This document shows positions 6,412 through 9,792 of a stretch of DNA of 9,792 nucleotides, piece by piece (position 1 is the first letter of the stretch; each line of letters opens with the position of its first letter). Source of the stretch: an uncultured Lachnospiraceae bacterium (GTDB lineage: Bacteria > Bacillota > Clostridia > Lachnospirales > Lachnospiraceae); contig CAOKHR010000071.1 in NCBI GenBank assembly GCA_948468325.1, positions 1 to 9,792 on the forward strand, written 5' to 3'. Under the pieces are notes generated by a model. It was not told the DNA's origin, made no database searches, and saw only the letters and a list, made by a program, of their open reading frames with translations. The position numbers and the translations under genes were made by a program.

Positions 6412-6660
6412 ATGAACCGGATTCTTGAAAACAGCGTTTTTTGTGACAAACGCTATGCTCTGCTGTTAGAGGATTTAGACCGTACCAAACATGACCTGGA
6501 TTCTGCCTATACGAATCTTTCCAATGCCGTTGAACCGGATCTGATCGACTGCTACATCTACGAAGTGCAGTCTGTACAAATGCGATACAAATTTCTTCTG
6601 GGAAGGGTAAAACAAATAGAGGATTCTTACACGAAGAATCCTCTGGAAACTGGTTCCTGA
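6412..6660 (+). CDS. DUF2508 (YaaL-like) small protein
   Basis: An 82-residue soluble protein, the only plus-strand gene I support. The centre and C-terminal half (about 23-70), with DLDSAYTNLSNAVEPDLIDC followed by YIYEVQSVQMRYKFLLGRVKQ, carries the features of DUF2508/YaaL: an aromatic-rich helix, 'PDLID.yIYE', then 'RY.fLL...K'. The function of the family is unknown. In Bacillus and many Firmicutes yaaL lies next to bofA after recR; here it is divergent from bofA and no recR is in view. I prefer the ATG at 6412 (GGGG 6 bases upstream) to the TTG at 6394, which has no ribosome site. Its last 34 bases overlap the 3' end of fliS on the other strand, and the codons for about ED-SYTKNPLE form the hairpin that probably ends the fliS transcript. 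Confidence 0.82.
   Translation: MNRILENSVFCDKRYALLLEDLDRTKHDLDSAYTNLSNAVEPDLIDCYIYEVQSVQMRYKFLLGRVKQIEDSYTKNPLETGS
6618..6644 (-). terminator. Hairpin terminator of the fliC-fliS transcript, inside two coding regions
   Basis: A perfect inverted repeat: AGAGGATTCTT and AAGAATCCTCT, 11-base arms around a 5-base loop. On the minus strand it is followed by ATTTGTTTTA, a T-rich tail typical of factor-independent termination. On the plus strand it is followed by GGAAACTGG, so it should act mainly on the flagellin transcript. The fliS stop codon (6627-6629) lies within the hairpin, and the whole repeat is also coding sequence of the convergent DUF2508 gene. Confidence 0.75.
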
Positions 6661-7100
6661 AATGTCTCTGTTAAATTATTTTTACCGTAGGTAATACCTG
6701 CGTACACCTGCTGTGTATTCTGCATCAAGGGGTTCGAATGATCTTGTCTGGACGCTTCCAAAAAGCCTTCATACAGGTTCGTAAGAACCTCTCTTACCCC
6801 TTTTAATTCTTCTGTATCCTTTTTAATAACGGCCTTCGCCATACTTTCTTTTGCAAACACATACAATGCATATAATTCTTTCGAAATATCATATCTGAAA
6901 TCCAGCGACTGTATCAGCACGTCCATTCCCCGCTGCGCCTTTAAAAGCGCAGTTTTAAAATTTTCATACTTATCAGCCGAAAGGCTCTCTTCCGCCTCAT
7001 CCATATATGCAAATATAATTTCATAAATAATTACAACCAGTCCGCTTCTGTTGCTCTGGCTGATTCGCCTGGTAAAATCCTGTACCTGCTCCTGCTTCAT
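6627..7100 (-). CDS. fliS: Flagellar export chaperone FliS
   Basis: A 157-residue, mostly helical protein of the FliS family, which binds the C-terminus of newly made flagellin, keeps it from polymerising in the cytosol and hands it to the export gate. Family-typical pieces are the N-terminal RISQSNRSGLVVIIYEIIFAY (about 12-32), the central LLKAQRGMDVLIQSLDFRYDIS and the C-terminal NTQQVYAGITYGKNNLTE. It is somewhat longer than the roughly 130 residues of enteric FliS, with a C-terminal extension after the TYGK block. The ATG at 7100 has AGAGG 7 bases upstream, partly inside the flagellin stop codon, and lies 11 bases from the fliC end, so the two are surely cotranscribed. The final codons fall in the terminator hairpin. 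Confidence 0.9.
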   Translation of the reverse strand: MKQEQVQDFTRRISQSNRSGLVVIIYEIIFAYMDEAEESLSADKYENFKTALLKAQRGMDVLIQSLDFRYDISKELYALYVFAKESMAKAVIKKDTEELKGVREVLTNLYEGFLEASRQDHSNPLMQNTQQVYAGITYGKNNLTETFQEPVSRGFFV

Positions 7101-7111
7101 ATAATTACCTC

Positions 7112-8560
7112 TTACTGCAGCAGCTGCAGTACTGTCTGCGGAATATCATTTGCCTGTGCCAGCACCGATGTACCTGCCTGCTGCAGAACTGTATACTTTG
7201 TATATTCGGACATCTCTTTTGCCATGTCTGTATCACCAATGCGCGAAATTGCATTTGTCATATCTTCGTTGGAAGCATCCAGACTATCTACCGCATACTC
7301 CAGACGGTTCTGGTATGCACCTACCGCAGATCTTACAGAAGAAGTAATGGATATTGCTTCATCCAATTTTGAAATTGCTTTTCCGCCGCCGTTTACCTTC
7401 GTCACATCAACTTCATCTAAATAAAGCAGCTCACTGGAAATTTCCGGAATGCGCACCTGCATTGTCTGATGCTCATTTGCACCGATCTGCAGTGTCATAG
7501 TTCCAATATCCGTTACATTCAATGTAACTTCTCCCTCTAATCCCGGATCTACCATAAAGCTCATCTCAAAGCCGTTCATATCTGTTACTTTATATTTGTT
7601 GCCGTCTGTGGAAATCGTAGCCTGTGCCCCGAAAGAAGATGTAGAATCCAGAGTAATCTCTGCATCCTGACCGGCTGTAATGCCGTCTTCCAGCCCGAGA
7701 AAATCTGCCAAATCCGAATTACTGCAGGTAATTTCGATTTCGGCCGCAGAACCGTACTGATTGGAAACAAGCGCCAGCGATTTGCCAAAGTCAAAAGGAT
7801 CATCCGATACTTCATATCCTCCTGTCGTTGCATTCTCACCATCCGGGCCATAATTCTGAACCGTTCCGTTTGGCACAAAAAGACTGACATCTGCGATTTC
7901 TGCGCCCTGACGTAATTTCTCAAATACGCTTTCGGCATCTTCCCCTTCGGAAATCACAATTTCCACACCATTGATTACTACTGTTCCTTCCGGAATTGTA
8001 GCCCCCGGCGCACCGGTTTTGGAAGTATTCGCAACAGCCGCCTGTCTTGCCGGCGCAGTAATCTCTAATTTATATTCTCCTGTTCTTACGGCATCGGAAA
8101 TGGCAATTCTGGAAACGCCTTCCGCATAAACACGGGTATCCGAAGAACCGTCTAATAATTTCTTTGTATTGTATTCCGTATCCCTGGAAATACGGTCAAC
8201 TTCCTTTACCAGCGATTCAATCTCCTGCTGAATTGCGCCGCGCTCTTCCTGCTGGTTTGTGTCCGTTGCCGCCTGTACCGATAATTCTCTCATCCTCTGC
8301 AGCATACTTGTAATCTCGCCCAGAGCAGAATCCGCGATCTGCAGTACGCTGATTCCATTGGATGCACTTTCCGATGCTTTTGCCAGTCCGTCAATCTGTG
8401 CCTGCATTTTATTTGAAATTGCCATTCCTGCAGGATCGTCTTTGGCATGGTTAATTTTAAGTCCGGAAGACAAACGCTCCATAGATGCAGAAAGACCGCC
8501 TTCTGTTTTTAATAACTGTGCATTTGTAACAACTGCCATCATATTATGATTTACTTTCAT
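7112..8560 (-). CDS. fliC: Flagellin, major filament subunit
   Basis: A 482-residue flagellin, exported through the flagellar type III apparatus and polymerised into the filament. The N-terminal D0/D1 part (about 1-140) contains LSSGLKINHAKDDPAGMAIS and LQRMRELSVQAATDT. The C-terminal D1/D0 part (about 395-482) contains AVGAYQNRLEY and ends SVLAQANDIPQTVLQLLQ. The middle (about 145-390) is the variable surface region and includes NGVEIVISEGEDAESVFEKL and the Clostridia-type LQIGANEHQTMQVRIPE. Residues matching the TLR5-contact residues R90, L94 and E114 of Salmonella FliC are present as R89, L93 and E113. One cysteine, C279, is unusual for a flagellin. The ATG at 8560 has AGGAAGG 9 bases upstream; the open frame to 8596 only extends into the leader. 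It is cotranscribed with fliS from a sigma-D-type promoter and probably controlled by CsrA. Confidence 0.95.
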   Translation of the reverse strand: MKVNHNMMAVVTNAQLLKTEGGLSASMERLSSGLKINHAKDDPAGMAISNKMQAQIDGLAKASESASNGISVLQIADSALGEITSMLQRMRELSVQAATDTNQQEERGAIQQEIESLVKEVDRISRDTEYNTKKLLDGSSDTRVYAEGVSRIAISDAVRTGEYKLEITAPARQAAVANTSKTGAPGATIPEGTVVINGVEIVISEGEDAESVFEKLRQGAEIADVSLFVPNGTVQNYGPDGENATTGGYEVSDDPFDFGKSLALVSNQYGSAAEIEITCSNSDLADFLGLEDGITAGQDAEITLDSTSSFGAQATISTDGNKYKVTDMNGFEMSFMVDPGLEGEVTLNVTDIGTMTLQIGANEHQTMQVRIPEISSELLYLDEVDVTKVNGGGKAISKLDEAISITSSVRSAVGAYQNRLEYAVDSLDASNEDMTNAISRIGDTDMAKEMSEYTKYTVLQQAGTSVLAQANDIPQTVLQLLQ

Positions 8561-8581
8561 ATTTCTATACCTTCCTATTCT

Positions 8582-8615
8582 CCTGCATCCGTGCAATGCT
8601 GCTACATCCTTGTAG
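8582..8615 (-). promoter_or_regulatory. Two CsrA-type binding hairpins in the flagellin mRNA leader
   Basis: On the minus strand, the first hairpin (8615-8602) is CTACA-AGGA-TGTAG: a 5-base stem with GGA in the loop, and the sequence matches 11 of 12 positions of the CsrA consensus RUACARGGAUGU. The second (8595-8584) is TGCA-CGGA-TGCA, again with GGA in a 4-base loop. A further AGGAGA and the AGGAAGG ribosome site follow. In B. subtilis, CsrA represses hag translation through two such sites and FliW relieves it. Transfer of that model here is inference, but the sequence match is close. Confidence 0.75.
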
Positions 8616-8637
8616 TTTTTCCTTATCTCTGACTTTT

Positions 8638-8664
8638 ATATCGGCCTAAAATTCAAGTTCCTTA
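8638..8664 (-). promoter_or_regulatory. fliC: Sigma-D/sigma-28 (FliA-type) promoter of fliC
   Basis: On the minus strand, GCCGATAT (8645-8638) is a perfect -10 for sigma-D. Fifteen bases upstream is TAAG (8664-8661), three of four matches to the -35 TAAA; TTAA with 16-base spacing is an equal alternative. The start point near 8631 leaves a leader of about 70 bases. The -35 and spacer lie in the last codons of the upstream DUF6240-like gene, whose TAG stop directly precedes the -10. Confidence 0.85.
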
Positions 8665-9792
8665 ACATTTTCGATGAAGCCCTTTGCAATTTGATAAAGC
8701 CTTGCTGTCTGAACTTCATACATCTCTTGTCCATCCTCTCCGGCTTTCTGCTTCCTGCCAGAATGACCTGAAAACCTGGAAAAATTGAGCTTTGATATAT
8801 GCGTCACCTGCAAATCACTCTCTTCTTCTCCAAACCCTTTTGTAATATCATGCACATGCGCTTCCAGCAAATCTTTTACAGCGGGATTATCCACGGCTAC
8901 CAGACCGGAAATCCCTTTTTCCCTGGCCTCTATGCTTGCTGCTACCTTTCCGGCTTTTGCAGTTTCAAACATAATCTCCACCATGCCCTTTTGCTTTGTA
9001 CCCCGTACAATTTTGAGAGAAATATTCGTCACTTCATTTCCTACCATGACAGGAATCGTATACTCTTCGTCACCCGCCATTTTACCTGCAATGGAAAGCT
9101 GTGTATTCATCAGCTTCAATTCCCGAATGTCCATGCTGGTAATATGCTCGTCATCTGCAATCATTGTCTTCATAACATTTTCTGCAGTTTCTGCCAGTGT
9201 CTCCTGTGCGGCAGCCATCTCTTTCGGCGTCTTTAATGCATTTCCAAACCTCTCTAAAATTTCTTCCTGTATTGCGGCAAAGTCCACTGGATCTCCCGAA
9301 AATACCTCGTCACTGTTAAACATCTGCGAAAACACCTGGTTGCGCCTGTTGAGCAGACGGTTTGCCGCCAGAATATTATCCACCGTATTGGGCAGTTCAT
9401 AGCGGGATAAAAACCGGTATACTTCCTCATCAGACGCTGCGGCTTCCTTTAATTCCTCTAACTGATTCTTCACATATTCATTCTGTAAAACCTGCTCCTG
9501 CTCTGATGCCTCTCCGGCGTACTCGGACAATGCCTGCTTTAACTGCTCCGGTGTATAATTCTCCCAGTCAGGACTTTCTAAAAGCTTCTGCATCGTAACG
9601 GGTGTCAGTGTCTCCATAACATCTTTTATGCAGTCCGTCTGATAAGCCGTTTCAATCTGGTCCGTAATGGATTTTCCTGTTTTTGCCGCATCTACACCGG
9701 CAAAGTCATCATCAACGGTATAATCCATGCCGCTTTTTTTAGCGCTCCTGACAGCCGTTAAAAGATTGCGCATCGTAAATTCTGCCCAGATC
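8646..9792 (-). CDS. DUF6240-like flagellar-neighbour protein (5' end outside window)
   Basis: The frame is open to the right edge and continues beyond it: the codons before the Met at 9773 read IWAEFT, so that Met is probably internal. At least 381 residues are visible, numbered here from that Met. Residues 45-160 contain DVMETLTPVTMQKLLESPDW, NYTPEQLKQAL and YELPNTVDNILAANRLL, which from memory resemble DUF6240 proteins found beside flagellar genes in Lachnospiraceae. Residues 220-330 (VGNEVTNISLKIVRG, KGMVEIMFETAKAGKVAASI, then VAVDNPAVKDLLEAH) have the alternating-strand layout of the FliK hook-length control C-terminal domain. No membrane segment or signal peptide is visible. It ends at TAG just before the fliC promoter. 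A flagellar role is inferred from position and that resemblance. Family name moderate, coding status certain. Confidence 0.72.
   Translation of the reverse strand, partial: IWAEFTMRNLLTAVRSAKKSGMDYTVDDDFAGVDAAKTGKSITDQIETAYQTDCIKDVMETLTPVTMQKLLESPDWENYTPEQLKQALSEYAGEASEQEQVLQNEYVKNQLEELKEAAASDEEVYRFLSRYELPNTVDNILAANRLLNRRNQVFSQMFNSDEVFSGDPVDFAAIQEEILERFGNALKTPKEMAAAQETLAETAENVMKTMIADDEHITSMDIRELKLMNTQLSIAGKMAGDEEYTIPVMVGNEVTNISLKIVRGTKQKGMVEIMFETAKAGKVAASIEAREKGISGLVAVDNPAVKDLLEAHVHDITKGFGEEESDLQVTHISKLNFSRFSGHSGRKQKAGEDGQEMYEVQTARLYQIAKGFIENVKELEF

Noticed and set aside
8561..8596. Extended N-terminus for flagellin starting at a TTG
   Set aside because: The added residues are basic and unlike any flagellin start. 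The stretch holds the leader hairpin and ribosome site, and MKVNHNMMA is a standard flagellin N-terminus.
8785..9402. Open frame of 205 codons on the plus strand with hydrophobic, Ser/Cys-rich sequence
   Set aside because: It is opposite the DUF6240-like gene, which shows family-like motifs and continues past the window. There is no ribosome site or domain on the plus strand.
1..9792. CRISPR arrays, insertion sequences, tRNA/rRNA genes, toxin-antitoxin or defence genes
   Set aside because: No repeat-spacer pattern, transposase motif, terminal repeat pair or tRNA-like fold was seen, and nearly all of the window is explained by flagellar, tad and sporulation-linked genes.

Overview
The window looks like chromosomal DNA from a Gram-positive, motile, probably spore-forming member of the Clostridia, most likely Lachnospiraceae. 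The evidence is moderate GC, a Clostridia-type flagellin with FliS, a DUF6240-like flagellar neighbour gene, a BofA homologue, and a monoderm-type Tad pilus locus with an Flp1-like pilin and a DUF5702 protein. The genus cannot be fixed from the sequence.

Almost everything is read right to left on the minus strand. At the right edge is the 3' part of a DUF6240-like gene (5' end outside the window). It is followed by a sigma-D/sigma-28 type promoter, a short leader with two CsrA-like hairpins, then flagellin (fliC/hag) and its export chaperone fliS. fliS ends inside a strong hairpin that also lies in the coding sequence of a convergent plus-strand DUF2508 (YaaL-like) gene. Back to back with that gene is bofA on the minus strand. 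These two genes form a small island between two surface-appendage operons.

Left of bofA a near-consensus promoter (TAGACA, 17 bases, TATAAT) starts a tightly packed, often overlapping tad operon. Its order is A24 prepilin peptidase, TadZ, TadA, TadB, TadC, Flp1-like pilin, DUF5702 protein, and the last gene runs off the left edge. The peptidase should mature the pilin in the membrane. TadA should power assembly through the TadB/TadC membrane platform, TadZ should localise the machine, and the DUF5702 protein probably takes the place of TadE/F-type minor components.

The points most worth a second look are: the CsrA-like leader of flagellin; a probable ATA or otherwise non-standard start on the prepilin peptidase; a TadZ whose ATP-binding P-loop is destroyed; a TadC carrying an extra extracytoplasmic domain of about 190 residues that may be Ig-like; the shared hairpin where fliS and DUF2508 converge; and a FliK-like C-terminal region in the DUF6240-like protein. 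I saw no CRISPR array, tRNA, rRNA, insertion sequence or defence system. This looks like core-type genome with some unusual details rather than a mobile island.
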